Shown: in pieces, positions 25,658 to 34,809 of the stretch
Layout: each line of letters opens with the position of its first letter
Numbering within the stretch: position 1 is the first letter of the stretch
Origin: JAALLB01 sp017643495
GTDB taxonomy: Bacteria; Pseudomonadota; Alphaproteobacteria; Rhizobiales; Rhizobiaceae
DNA: 64,000 nt
Assembly (NCBI GenBank): GCA_965216105.1
Contig: OZ244147.1
Location: 372,001-436,000, forward strand
Reading direction: 5' to 3'
The notes under the pieces: model-generated
Told to the model about the DNA's origin: nothing
The model's input: the letters and a program-made list of their open reading frames with translations, nothing else
Database searches by the model: none
Program-made: the position numbers and the translations under genes

Positions 25658-26309
25658 AGATCTGCAACCTCCCGGAGTTTAGAACCAGGCGTCGGGCATC
25701 AAACTGGTCCATCAGGGTAAGATCGTGGGTTGCAATGACAACAGAGGTTCCGGACCGGTGAAGTTCTATGAATAGCCGGAGCAGGCGACGTGCCAATGGT
25801 GGATCAACGTTACCGGTTGGTTCATCGGCGAGGAGAATGTCCGGCTGGTCAATCAGGGCTCGTGCAATGGCCGCGCGTTGTTTTTCCCCCCCGGAAAGAA
25901 CCGGAGGGAGAACATGCATGCGTTCGCCCAGCCCTACCCAGTCCAGAAGATCAATTACATCACGGCGATAACTTGTTTCCATATGTCCGCGAACTTGCAA
26001 GGGCAATGCAACGTTCTCATAGGTGGTCAGATGGTTCAGCAACCGGAAATCCTGGAAAACAACACCGATCTTCCGCCTGATTACGGGCATTTGGCGGGGT
26101 TCGATGGTCGAAGCTTCCCGCCCGAACACGCGAATCAGCCCACGGGTTGGCCGTATCGACATCAACATCAACCGAAGGAGGCTGGTTTTGCCCGCTCCTG
26201 ACGGGCCGGTCAGAAACTGGAATGACTGTGGTGCAATCTGAAAGGAAAGATCACTGAGAACTTCCCTACCAAGGCCGTATCGCAGCCCGACATTTTCAAA
26301 CTTTATCAA
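25650..26309 (-). CDS. ftsE: Cell division ATP-binding protein FtsE
   Basis: This 219-residue ABC ATPase couples to FtsX in division. Walker A is GPSGAGKTS (about residues 35-43), the Q-loop region is VVFQDFRLLNHLT, the signature is LSGGEKQRAAIARAL, and Walker B is DILLADEPTGNVD. The start MIKFENVGLRYG is usual for FtsE. The gap to the divergent zinc-ribbon gene is about 125 bases and should contain both promoters. Confidence 0.95.
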   Translation of the reverse strand: MIKFENVGLRYGLGREVLSDLSFQIAPQSFQFLTGPSGAGKTSLLRLMLMSIRPTRGLIRVFGREASTIEPRQMPVIRRKIGVVFQDFRLLNHLTTYENVALPLQVRGHMETSYRRDVIDLLDWVGLGERMHVLPPVLSGGEKQRAAIARALIDQPDILLADEPTGNVDPPLARRLLRLFIELHRSGTSVVIATHDLTLMDQFDARRLVLNSGRLQIYD

Positions 26310-26435
26310 TCGAGACTACCCGCCTTGAAATAGTGCCATCCGAAACATGGTTGAAGAAGCGTTAACAGTTTTGGTTTAACAGATTCAAGAGAATCGCAAA
26401 ACCGCCGTTCCTGCGGACCGCCATACCTTTCCGGA

Positions 26436-27125
26436 GTGCCGCTCTTGCCAGACCCAAGTCTTGCCCTTTGTCCAAATTCATGTCCTGCATGTGAATATGA
26501 ACGTGGCACGCCGGGAAACCCGGTTAGCCAGGGCGGAAGCATGTGGTGCAGGGATTGCGGAACAAGTTGGCGTGATTTGGGCAAAGCTGCAAACAAGTCG
26601 GAAACGATAAACGCGCAATTGTTTCAAGTGCAACAAAATACCGGCATCGATCAGCGTTCTGCCATCAGCGGAGACATTCTGACCCGCAAAACCGGTGATG
26701 CGGTTTCTGAAAAACGCAACAGTCATGGAAGAAGATTTGGTCTTGCGGCCATGGCTGGGTTTGTTCTGCTGGTTTGCCTGATGGCAGGTTTTGTTGCATT
26801 GGGCAGCCTTGCCACAAACCCGGTGGTTGCGAAGGGTATTCATCGCGGCGGGCTATCTATATCGGGTGTCAGGCTAGAAGAAACGGTGCGCCGGAGCGGG
26901 GTTCGGATATACAAGGTGCATGGTGTCATAGAGAATACGACGGAACGGGGGCTCGCCACTCCGCGCATAGCAATCGCCTTGCTTGCTCCGGGAGGCAAAA
27001 AGCTGGTTCACTGGTACTATTCACCACCGGTTTCAACTGTTGGTGGGAAACGCAAGTTACGGTTTTCCAGTGCTGTTCAACATGATACGGCTTTCGCAGA
27101 CAATGTCGAAGTGACCTTCGAATAA
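26436..27125 (+). CDS. Zinc-ribbon membrane protein (MJ0042/DUF3426-like)
   Basis: This 229-residue protein has an N-terminal zinc-ribbon-like segment (CPNSCPAC at about 12-19 and CRDC at about 38-41), a polar linker, one membrane helix at about 105-127, and a C-terminal extracytoplasmic domain (about 130-229). That domain has VHGVIENTTERGLATPRIAIALL, as in DUF3426/FxLYD-type domains. Such proteins are common beside ftsE and hpt in Rhizobiales but have no firm function. The ribbon on the cytoplasmic side suggests nucleic-acid or protein binding linked to the membrane. hpt follows 23 bases downstream. Confidence 0.75.
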   Translation: MPLLPDPSLALCPNSCPACEYERGTPGNPVSQGGSMWCRDCGTSWRDLGKAANKSETINAQLFQVQQNTGIDQRSAISGDILTRKTGDAVSEKRNSHGRRFGLAAMAGFVLLVCLMAGFVALGSLATNPVVAKGIHRGGLSISGVRLEETVRRSGVRIYKVHGVIENTTERGLATPRIAIALLAPGGKKLVHWYYSPPVSTVGGKRKLRFSSAVQHDTAFADNVEVTFE

Positions 27126-27148
27126 GTGAAAGCAATAACGGGAACATC

Positions 27149-27688
27149 ATGCCTGTCGTCAGGGACAAGAAAATCGAGGTTCTGTTCAGTGCTGAACAGA
27201 TAGAACGCCGCAACCGTGAACTGGCTGAGGAAATTGCACTCAGCGATCTCGACAACCCGCTCGTGATATCCGTGCTCAAGGGCTCGTTTGTCTTTGCAGC
27301 AGACCTGATACGGTCCCTTCACAGGGCAGGCCTGTCGCCGGAAGTCGAGTTCATATCCATTTCAAGTTATGGCTCGGGTACGGAAGCCGGTGAACCCAAG
27401 GTTTTGCGGGATATCGAAAGTGATGTCACCGGGCGCAATGTGATCCTTGTTGATGATATTCTTGAATCGGGAGGGACATTGGAATATGTCCGCGACCTGA
27501 TGCATTCACGGGGCGCCAGCAACGTTGCCCTCGTTACCCTTCTCGACAAGCGCTCGCGCAGAAAGAAGGAAATCGAGGCTGACTATGTGGGTTTTGAATG
27601 TCCGGACAAGTTTGTGGTGGGGTACGGAATGGATGTTGCCCATGCCTTCCGGGAACTACCGTTTGTAGGAGTGGTTGTCGGAGAATAG
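27149..27688 (+). CDS. hpt: Hypoxanthine phosphoribosyltransferase
   Basis: This 179-residue purine salvage enzyme converts hypoxanthine or guanine plus PRPP to IMP or GMP in the cytoplasm. The PRPP-binding motif is NVILVDDILESGGTLEYV (about residues 97-114). The N-terminal LKGSFVFAADLIR and C-terminal ECPDKFVVGYGMDVAHAFRELP are typical. It follows the zinc-ribbon gene closely and converges with the TIGR02302 gene. Identification is strong. Confidence 0.95.
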   Translation: MPVVRDKKIEVLFSAEQIERRNRELAEEIALSDLDNPLVISVLKGSFVFAADLIRSLHRAGLSPEVEFISISSYGSGTEAGEPKVLRDIESDVTGRNVILVDDILESGGTLEYVRDLMHSRGASNVALVTLLDKRSRRKKEIEADYVGFECPDKFVVGYGMDVAHAFRELPFVGVVVGE

Positions 27689-27716
27689 TGTCTGGCTGCC
27701 TTGTGAGCCAACCGGA

Positions 27717-30383
27717 CTATTCTTTGCGAAGAAGGCGCTCCAGATAGTTTTTCTCGATAAGCGGATGCTCGGGAATGGACAGTCTTTCCCGGATGGCATC
27801 GAGAACGCGGCGTGCACGCTGTGCGTCAATCTCGTTGGGCACCTGAACATTACTGCGGCTATCGGTTGCCTGTCCCTCACGGTTGCGCCCTAGCGGGTCG
27901 TTTGAGCGTTGACCATCGCGAACGCCGCCCTGGCCTCCCTGTTGGGCCTGTTGCTCACCGCCCTGCTGGCGGTCGCCAGCCATCTGTTGCATCATGTTTT
28001 GTGCGCCCTGCCGCAGTTGCTCCAGTGCCTGCGCCTGATCAGTTGCCGCTTCACCTGTCTGGCCCTTGCCAAGGTTCTCGCCTGCCTGCCCCATTTCGTT
28101 CTGGGCATTGTTCAACTCTTCTGAGGGTTCCAGGCCCAAGCCCTCCATCTGTTCACCCAGTTCACCGAGTTGCTGGCGCAAGGCTTCCTGTTGTTCACGA
28201 AGCTTTGAGAGGGCCTCAGCGAGTTGTTCCTGGGTCATCTCTCCCTGTTGCTGTCTGTTGGGGTCGCGTTGTGGCCGCATGGCCTGATCCTGCTGATCAC
28301 GGTTCTGCAGGTCTTGTTGCCCGTTCGGGTTGTTTCTGCCTTGCTGTTGCTGCTGTCGTTGCATGCGATAGGTTTCGTTCATCAGGCGCTGCTGCTCCTG
28401 CATCATCTCGCTCAGCTTGTCGAGAGCCCGGTTCATCTCGTTGCCTTCGGCTTGACGCTGCTGCTGATGTTGTCCGGCGCGTAGATTGTCCATCATGCGC
28501 TGCATTTCACTCAGAAGTTGCCTTGCAGCATCTTTTGATCCCGATTTTGCCAAGTTCTCGATCTGCTTCATCATGTTTTCCAGATCATTCTGGGTGAGCT
28601 GTTGCAACTGGTCGGGATTGAACGGATTCTGTTGTTGCGGATTGTTGCGTGCCTGCTCGGAAAGAGCCTGAAGCATTTCGTTCATGGCCTGGCGAAGCTC
28701 TTTCATGAGCTCATCAATCTCTTCGTCAGAGGCGCCATTCTCAAGAGCTTCACTAAGTCTTTCCTGGGCTTCACGAAGTCGCCGTTCGGCTTCGCTCAAG
28801 TCACCAAATTCAACGCCAAGCGCGATTTCCCACAACAAGTCCAGCGATGAACGCAGGTCATCATGGTTTTTGGCATCGACTATTCGCCGGTAAGCAATAC
28901 GCATTCCGAGAAATGCGTTGGTATTGTCTATATATTCCGGCGGGCCGGATGATACGGCGTCAAGCAGGTTTGCGACCCTGAATTGCTGGCGGGCGTCAAG
29001 TGCCAGAATGCGGCGCTGTTCAATCAGGGCTTGCGCCAGAGGTTTGGAAAAGCGGCGTCCGGGGAGTTGAATTTCCCTGGTCTCGCTACGCCCTTCCTGT
29101 TCGAGATCATCCCTGGCAACCAGGGTAAGGGCGACCCTGCTACCGGCCCAGGGATGCTTTGTCAGGTCGCGGTTAATCTTTGAGACACCGGACCTGGCAC
29201 GCTGGCGAGGCAGTGGAAGCCTTAGTTCGGGAGGCTCAATCAGGGGAACAGCGCCTTCAGCAACCTGTTCAAGAGAACGGATATCTGCTTCTGCGCTGAC
29301 GACGCCATAATCATCTTTTACGGTGTATGTGAGTTCCAGAGAGCCGGACAAAGCAGCGCGGGGCTCTTCAAAAAACGTGATCTCCGGAGCCGTATCCCCG
29401 GTCAGCGATATTCCCCATTGTGCTATTTCACGTCCCTTGTGAACGAGGCGTACAACACTGTCTTCCTGAAGGGTGAGATTGAATTCAGCTTCCCCCAGAG
29501 CTTCATCAAGTTTATCGGGATTGATGTCCTTGTCGTGTTGTCCGTCATTCACTGCAAGGTGCACATCGGTGTCGCCGACAAAACGCAGAACAAAATTGCT
29601 GCCGACAGGGACCTGTACGCCCGTTGGTCTGGCATCCCCGTCGTTCATGGTCAGATAGACAGGGGGCTTTCGGGTGTAGGATGGCGGATTGATCCAGGCG
29701 TCCATCCGGGTTTCAGGCCTGTTGCCTGTCTTGCTGATGCCTGACACATCAACAATGCTGCCACCAAACGGCGAGAACGAAAAGAAAAATGCTGCAAAGG
29801 CGGCTATTGGCAGCATTGCCCTTATGGCAAACGGGTCAAACCGTGAAGCCTGTGGTACAGGGGTGCCGGAAGTCAGGTTCTCAAGCCTGGCATTCATGCG
29901 AGACTGGTGTTCGCGCCAAAGAGCTGCGGAAAATCCGTCATTGTCGCCAAATGCAAGTGCGTCTTCGCGAGCAGAAAGGGGGCGGTGCAGGAGCCTGGAG
30001 CCTGTCTCAATTCGCCGTGTGACTTCCGAGCGGGTGGGGAGCTCGAACTTGCCGAGTGGCCATAATGACAGGAACGCTGCTATCGCGAAGGCAGCACGGA
30101 ATAGCCAGGTTACGAAGTTTGGCAAATGCGCATTGAGAAATTGCCAGCCACCACCCCAGGAAAATGTCAGATAGACGCAGGTGACCATGAAAAAGGGCAC
30201 AAGCAACGGCCACGCTTTTTCCCAGAAAAGAAACAGCCATGCACTCGCACGTACAGGATATGTGCGGGAAAGATGCGGATTCTGGTTGTGTTCCCTTGTC
30301 AGTATACCAACCTTTCCATCTTCGGTTGGGAGAAGGGTAGCACAAAACCCGGCTATTTCGAGGCCTAGTTCACCTACTGTCAA
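27717..30383 (-). CDS. TIGR02302-family membrane protein with Gln-rich coiled coil
   Basis: This protein of up to 888 residues is found in many Alphaproteobacteria. It has two N-terminal membrane helices (about 58-77 and 90-107), then one near 190-207. A large extracytoplasmic-looking beta-rich region follows (about 215-480). The end is long and alpha-helical (about 560-830), extremely rich in Gln, Arg and Glu, with QQQ and RQQ repeats typical of coiled coils. The function is unknown. The start is unclear: the frame is open back to the lysA stop, and the only standard start is a TTG at 30383 without ribosome-binding site. A CTG at 30302 has GGAAAGG 8 bases upstream. It follows lysA, as in related genomes. 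Confidence 0.85.
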   Translation of the reverse strand: MTVGELGLEIAGFCATLLPTEDGKVGILTREHNQNPHLSRTYPVRASAWLFLFWEKAWPLLVPFFMVTCVYLTFSWGGGWQFLNAHLPNFVTWLFRAAFAIAAFLSLWPLGKFELPTRSEVTRRIETGSRLLHRPLSAREDALAFGDNDGFSAALWREHQSRMNARLENLTSGTPVPQASRFDPFAIRAMLPIAAFAAFFFSFSPFGGSIVDVSGISKTGNRPETRMDAWINPPSYTRKPPVYLTMNDGDARPTGVQVPVGSNFVLRFVGDTDVHLAVNDGQHDKDINPDKLDEALGEAEFNLTLQEDSVVRLVHKGREIAQWGISLTGDTAPEITFFEEPRAALSGSLELTYTVKDDYGVVSAEADIRSLEQVAEGAVPLIEPPELRLPLPRQRARSGVSKINRDLTKHPWAGSRVALTLVARDDLEQEGRSETREIQLPGRRFSKPLAQALIEQRRILALDARQQFRVANLLDAVSSGPPEYIDNTNAFLGMRIAYRRIVDAKNHDDLRSSLDLLWEIALGVEFGDLSEAERRLREAQERLSEALENGASDEEIDELMKELRQAMNEMLQALSEQARNNPQQQNPFNPDQLQQLTQNDLENMMKQIENLAKSGSKDAARQLLSEMQRMMDNLRAGQHQQQRQAEGNEMNRALDKLSEMMQEQQRLMNETYRMQRQQQQQGRNNPNGQQDLQNRDQQDQAMRPQRDPNRQQQGEMTQEQLAEALSKLREQQEALRQQLGELGEQMEGLGLEPSEELNNAQNEMGQAGENLGKGQTGEAATDQAQALEQLRQGAQNMMQQMAGDRQQGGEQQAQQGGQGGVRDGQRSNDPLGRNREGQATDSRSNVQVPNEIDAQRARRVLDAIRERLSIPEHPLIEKNYLERLLRKE

Positions 30384-30413
30384 ATTTGTGATCGATGGCG
30401 GGTCGGCTTGCCG

Positions 30414-31679
30414 TTACAACCAGGGGGGAAGACGGTCCATGGCGATCAGTGCTTCTGCATCAATGCGTGGGCGAACCACATGAAACGATGATTCGTGAAC
30501 CAGAACTTCCGGCACCAGTGGCCTTGTATTGTAGGTTCCGGACTGGACAGCTCCGTAAGCGCCTGCGGAACCAATCGCATAAAGGTCCCCGGGTTGCAGG
30601 GCAGGCAATGGACGATCCTTGGCGATGAAGTCTCCGGTCTCGCAAACCGGGCCAACCAGATCTCCATGTAAAGGTGCGTCGCTCAGACGAGCCTCCTCAA
30701 CCGGGATGACCTCATGCCAGGCCTCATAAAGGGTAGGGCGAATAAGATCATTCATTGCCGTATTGCCGATTATGAAAGTCTTGTCAGGCGTTTCCTTGAT
30801 GTAGATTACTTCGCCAACCAGTATGCCGGCATTCCCGGCAATCATTCTGCCCGGTTCAAAGACAATTTCACATTCCAGTTTTCTGACATGTTTCTTCACG
30901 ACCTGTGCATAAGCATCTGGAAGCGGTGGTGGGTTGTTGTCATTGCGATACGGAATGCCCAAGCCGCCTCCAACATCCACATGGCTGATTGTGTGTCCGT
31001 TGCTGCGCAATTTCCCAATCAACTCACCCAGTCTTGAAAATGCCGTGTCAAAAGGTTCAAGGTCGATGATCTGGCTGCCAATATGCATGTCTATGCCGCT
31101 GACTTTCAGGCCGGGAAGTCCGGCAGCAATCTCATAGGCTGCCTGTGCATCCGTCCAGGCAATGCCAAACTTGTCTCCGGCCTTGCCTGTAGAGATCTTG
31201 GCATGTGTCCTGGCGTCCACATCCGGGTTGATCCGGAGTGAGACGGGGGCCTCTACCCCTTTGGCAACAGCCCGGGCGGATAGCTGGTGCAATTCGGGAA
31301 GCGATTCCACATTGAAACAGAAAATGTTTGCATCAAGGGCTTCATCAATTTCCGAGGCTGTTTTTCCAACGCCGGAGAACATGATCTTGTTCGGTGACAT
31401 GCCTGCTGCAAGGGCGCGCTTCAGTTCACCCGCTGAAACCACATCCGCACCGCACCCCAGCGCTGCGAGTGTTTTCAGCACAGCCTGGTTTGAATTGGCT
31501 TTCAGTGCATAACAAACCTTTGCATCAATATCGCTGAAGGCCTGGGAAAAGACCGTGTAGTGGCGCACAAGTGTTGCGGTTGAATAGCAGTAAAAAGGTG
31601 TGCCCACCTCTCGTGCCATGTCGCGCAAGTCAACATTTTCAGCGTGCAGAAAACCGTCAATATAGTGGAAATGGTTCAT
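30414..31679 (-). CDS. lysA: Diaminopimelate decarboxylase
   Basis: This PLP enzyme of 421 residues decarboxylates meso-diaminopimelate to L-lysine. The PLP lysine is in VCYALKANSNQAVL (about K60). HVDVGGGLGIPYR binds the phosphate, and GPVCETGDFIAKDR contributes the active-site cysteine from the partner subunit. The alanine-racemase-like barrel and C-terminal beta domain are complete. It is preceded by lptM and argH and followed by the TIGR02302 gene on the same strand, which is the usual alphaproteobacterial order. Confidence 0.96.
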   Translation of the reverse strand: MNHFHYIDGFLHAENVDLRDMAREVGTPFYCYSTATLVRHYTVFSQAFSDIDAKVCYALKANSNQAVLKTLAALGCGADVVSAGELKRALAAGMSPNKIMFSGVGKTASEIDEALDANIFCFNVESLPELHQLSARAVAKGVEAPVSLRINPDVDARTHAKISTGKAGDKFGIAWTDAQAAYEIAAGLPGLKVSGIDMHIGSQIIDLEPFDTAFSRLGELIGKLRSNGHTISHVDVGGGLGIPYRNDNNPPPLPDAYAQVVKKHVRKLECEIVFEPGRMIAGNAGILVGEVIYIKETPDKTFIIGNTAMNDLIRPTLYEAWHEVIPVEEARLSDAPLHGDLVGPVCETGDFIAKDRPLPALQPGDLYAIGSAGAYGAVQSGTYNTRPLVPEVLVHESSFHVVRPRIDAEALIAMDRLPPWL

Positions 31680-31770
31680 GGAAACTCACAAGCGGCCGGA
31701 TCGTGAAAGCTTCTTCCAGCCAGATGTTCTTGTTGTGCGACGGACTGCCGGACAAACCGGCGAATGCCTG

Positions 31771-31974
31771 TTAAAGAAGCGGGTCCAGAACAAACGGCTT
31801 GTCAGGCCTTTCAGGTCTTTCCTGCGGTTCGCGAGCCGGGTCTGCTTCTTCATATCCGCTCAATCCGGATGGCGGTGGTTCAAGATTGCCCCGTCTTCCG
31901 CACGCGGAAACCGCAATTGCGAGCGAGAGAACGATCAGGATACCTGATGCGGGTTTTGCGATGCCAGAAAGCAT
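31771..31974 (-). CDS. lptM: Small lipoprotein LptM-like
   Basis: This 67-residue lipoprotein has a signal peptide and the lipobox VSAC (lipidated C25), followed at once by GRRGNLEPPP. The CG(R)RG-x-LEPP pattern is that of LptM (formerly YifL), which assists LptD assembly in the LPS translocon. A proline- and acid-rich tail follows. The start ATG at 31974 is the only one giving a proper signal peptide. It sits between argH and lysA, its usual site. Confidence 0.88.
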   Translation of the reverse strand: MLSGIAKPASGILIVLSLAIAVSACGRRGNLEPPPSGLSGYEEADPAREPQERPERPDKPFVLDPLL

Positions 31975-32054
31975 GTCGGTCTCTTGTGTTGGACTGGTTG
32001 ACCCCATATTCGATAACGCGTCGCGATTGTCAAATGTCGATTGGCCGATTCCGG

Positions 32055-33455
32055 TCACTCCGCCGCCAGCCGGTCTCTCCAGTAATTGACCTGCGAGCGG
32101 ACATTTTGTGGTGCGGTTCCACCGAAACTGGTGCGACTTGCCACTGAAGCATCAACGGAAAGAACGTCGTAGATTCCTTCTGTAATGCTTCCGTGTATGG
32201 ACTGGAGTGCATCAAGTGGGAGTTGGTGCAATTGCTTGCCTTCGCTTTCCGCGAGTGCGACAGCCCGGCCGGTAACATGGTGGGCATCCCGGAAAGGGAG
32301 GCCTGCCTCCCGCACAAGCCAGTCTGCGAGGTCGGTGGCGGTGGAAAAACCCGAACCGGCCGCAGCTTTCATGTTTTGTGTGTTGACGCGCATGTCACCA
32401 ATCATTCCGGTCATTGCAGCAAGGCAGAGTTCAAGCGTTTCGGCAGCATCGAACACGCCTTCCTTGTCTTCCTGCATGTCTTTTGAATAGGTGAGCGGCA
32501 AACCCTTCATGACCGTCAGAAGTCCGACCAGAGATCCGTTTACCCTGCCGATTTTGCCGCGGACAAGTTCGGCTGCATCGGGATTTTTTTTCTGGGGCAT
32601 GATTGATGAGCCGGTAGAAAAACGATCTGACATGGTGACAAATCCGAATTGGGGTGTCGACCATATCACGATTTCCTCTGCCAGGCGGGACAGATGCGTT
32701 CCACATATGCTGGCGGAAGAAAGAAATTCCAGGGCGAAGTCCCGATCCGATACAGTGTCGAGGGAATTGCGTGTCGGTTCGCGGAAACCGAGTGAACCGG
32801 ATGTTTGGTGCCTGTCGATGTCAAATCCTGTCCCGGCCAGCGCTGCAGCGCCAAGCGGGCATTCATTCATCCGTTCAAGTGCGTCTGCAAAGCGGGACCG
32901 GTCCCGTGCAAGCATTTCGACATAAGCCAGACAGTGATGGCCAAATGTGACGGGTTGGGCAGATTGCAAATGGGTAAAGCCGGGCATGATGCTGTCCGCG
33001 TGTGTTTCTGCTTTTTCCAGCAAAACATTCATCAGCCTTTCTATCGAGGTGCACATGGCTTTTGCCTGTTCGCGTACCCACATGCGAAAATCCAGCGCTA
33101 CCTGATCATTCCGGGAGCGTGCAGTGTGCAACCTGCCTGCCGCATCGCCGACCAGTTCTCTCAGACGGCTTTCCACATTCATGTGGATGTCTTCCAGAGC
33201 CCGGGAAAATTCAAACTCACCCCTCTCTATCTCTGACAGAATCGTGTCCAGGCCTGAGGCAATTTGACTTGCGTCATCGCTTGAAATGATGCCTCTGGTG
33301 GCCAACATTGCGGCATGCGCCTTGGAGCCTTCTATGTCCTGGATATACAGTTTTCGATCGAAATCGATTGATGCGTTGATCTCCTCCATGATGGCGTCCG
33401 GGCCAGAGGCAAAGCGACCGCCCCACATTTTGTTGCCTTGCTGACTGTCACTCAT
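32055..33455 (-). CDS. argH: Argininosuccinate lyase
   Basis: This 466-residue enzyme of the fumarase/aspartase superfamily splits argininosuccinate into arginine and fumarate, the last step of arginine biosynthesis. The signature loop GSSIMPQKKNPD holds the catalytic serine. KMWGGRFASGPDAIMEEINASI near the start and HTARSRNDQVALDFRMWVR in outline are typical. It diverges from the TlpA-like gene, 35 bases away. Confidence 0.97.
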   Translation of the reverse strand: MSDSQQGNKMWGGRFASGPDAIMEEINASIDFDRKLYIQDIEGSKAHAAMLATRGIISSDDASQIASGLDTILSEIERGEFEFSRALEDIHMNVESRLRELVGDAAGRLHTARSRNDQVALDFRMWVREQAKAMCTSIERLMNVLLEKAETHADSIMPGFTHLQSAQPVTFGHHCLAYVEMLARDRSRFADALERMNECPLGAAALAGTGFDIDRHQTSGSLGFREPTRNSLDTVSDRDFALEFLSSASICGTHLSRLAEEIVIWSTPQFGFVTMSDRFSTGSSIMPQKKNPDAAELVRGKIGRVNGSLVGLLTVMKGLPLTYSKDMQEDKEGVFDAAETLELCLAAMTGMIGDMRVNTQNMKAAAGSGFSTATDLADWLVREAGLPFRDAHHVTGRAVALAESEGKQLHQLPLDALQSIHGSITEGIYDVLSVDASVASRTSFGGTAPQNVRSQVNYWRDRLAAE

Positions 33456-33490
33456 GAGCCTGTCTTTCGGGTTGGTATGTTGAAACGGAA

Positions 33491-34150
33491 ATGATGATGC
33501 GAAACAAAGTGATGATCGGTGTGGCCGTACTTGGCCTTCTTGGTGTTGGCGTATACGTCATCCTTGCCACTTATGGCAACCAATCCGACCGACAGACTGC
33601 AGCAGAAACACAGCAGCCAAGCTGTGAATTGGCGGTGGAAAAAGGAAAAACGCTTGATCAGGCAGCAGTAGGTGAACTTGCTGCGTTTCGCGGAATTGAA
33701 GAACCGCTCGACATGAGCTTCATCACTTTCAAGGATAGTGACGGTGTGAACAAAACTCTTGAAGACTGGAAGGGCAAGGTTGTCCTGTTCAATCTCTGGG
33801 CAACCTGGTGCCCTCCCTGTCGGGAGGAAATGCCCTATTTCGAGGAATTGCAGAAAACAAGAGCGGGTAACAGGTTTGATGTGGTTGCGGTCAGTATCGA
33901 TCTGGGTAGTGCGGAAAAACCTAAGGCCTTTTATGAACAGGTCGGTCTGACTGCACTTCCCTTTTACCAGGATTCAACAATGGAAGCGTTCCAGCAATTG
34001 CGCGAAAAGGGTGTGGCGCTGGGAATGCCGACAACCCTGATTGTCGATGAGAATTCCTGTGCGCTTGGCGTCCTGAACGGACCTGCTCACTGGGCAAGTG
34101 ATGATGCGTTGACGTTGATCGATGCCGCCCTGGCTTTGAACCCTGGCTGA
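33491..34150 (+). CDS. tlpA: TlpA-family thiol-disulfide oxidoreductase
   Basis: This 219-residue membrane-anchored thioredoxin-fold protein has an N-terminal anchor at about residues 8-27 and then a periplasmic domain. The active site is NLWATWCPPCREEMPYF (C107, C110), preceded by LEDWKGKVVLFN, which is typical of TlpA/ResA reductases. These act in cytochrome c oxidase or cytochrome c maturation in relatives; the target here is unknown. The conserved cis-proline is in LGMPTTLIVDEN. It diverges from argH, as in many Rhizobiales. Confidence 0.9.
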   Translation: MMMRNKVMIGVAVLGLLGVGVYVILATYGNQSDRQTAAETQQPSCELAVEKGKTLDQAAVGELAAFRGIEEPLDMSFITFKDSDGVNKTLEDWKGKVVLFNLWATWCPPCREEMPYFEELQKTRAGNRFDVVAVSIDLGSAEKPKAFYEQVGLTALPFYQDSTMEAFQQLREKGVALGMPTTLIVDENSCALGVLNGPAHWASDDALTLIDAALALNPG

Positions 34151-34241
34151 TACCGAGCGTTTCCTGTATCGGTCAGCGGTTTCGCAAATCTGCCTTTTTT
34201 GCACTCTATCCCGACTGTGAACGGAACAGGAGAAACAAGTC

Positions 34242-34799
34242 ATGTTGTACGCAACACTTGTCGTCATGACTGTGATGGGCTGTGGTGATGAAGCTGCGGA
34301 TTGTGACTTCATCGAAGAATCGTCAAAGCAGTGGCAAAGCAAGTCTGAATGTGATGCGGCAATCCCTGATGCATTGCTGAAAAACCAGAACTACGATTAT
34401 CCGGTCATCACTGCCCGTTGTGAGGCGAAGCCGGTCAAAAGTCTGCATGCAGAAGGGCTGGCCGGAAATGGCAGTCCTGATCCGGTGACCGCGAACCCAA
34501 TAGAAGAAGGTCAGCAGCACGGGTTGGAAGCGCATGCAACGCCACTTCCGGAAGAGGGGGCCGGCAAGCCCAACCCAACTGCAGACAAACCAAAGCCGAA
34601 ACCGGCCTTATACCGCTTCAAGGACGGATATGTCCTTGTTCGTGATGGTACTTCCGAGTTCTTTGAAAAGTTGGGCAAGGGGACGGCGAACACGGTAAAG
34701 CGGATTGACGGTGCAGTGAAGAAATCCTTCCGGGACATTGCCGAGTCAACCGACAGAACGCTTGAAAAACTCAAGGACACCTTCACACCGAAGGACTAG
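34242..34799 (+). CDS. Hypothetical protein with Lys/Pro linker
   Basis: I do not recognise this 185-residue protein. It starts MLYATLVVMTVMGCGDEAADC, a short hydrophobic stretch with cysteines at 14, 21, 38 and 60, which would allow two disulfides if it is exported. The middle is a disordered Pro/Gly/Lys-rich linker with KPKPKP near residue 118. The C-terminal 60 residues are a charged amphipathic helical region (FEKLGKGTANTVKRIDGAVKK in outline). The hydrophobic start is weak as a signal peptide. It follows the TlpA-like gene and converges with hutC. Confidence 0.6.
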   Translation: MLYATLVVMTVMGCGDEAADCDFIEESSKQWQSKSECDAAIPDALLKNQNYDYPVITARCEAKPVKSLHAEGLAGNGSPDPVTANPIEEGQQHGLEAHATPLPEEGAGKPNPTADKPKPKPALYRFKDGYVLVRDGTSEFFEKLGKGTANTVKRIDGAVKKSFRDIAESTDRTLEKLKDTFTPKD

Positions 34800-34809
34800 G
34801 TATATGGTG

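Noticed and set aside
27812..28597. Plus-strand open frame over the Gln-rich part of the TIGR02302 gene
   Set aside because: It arises from the reverse complement of repetitive Gln/Arg codons; the minus-strand protein matches a known family.
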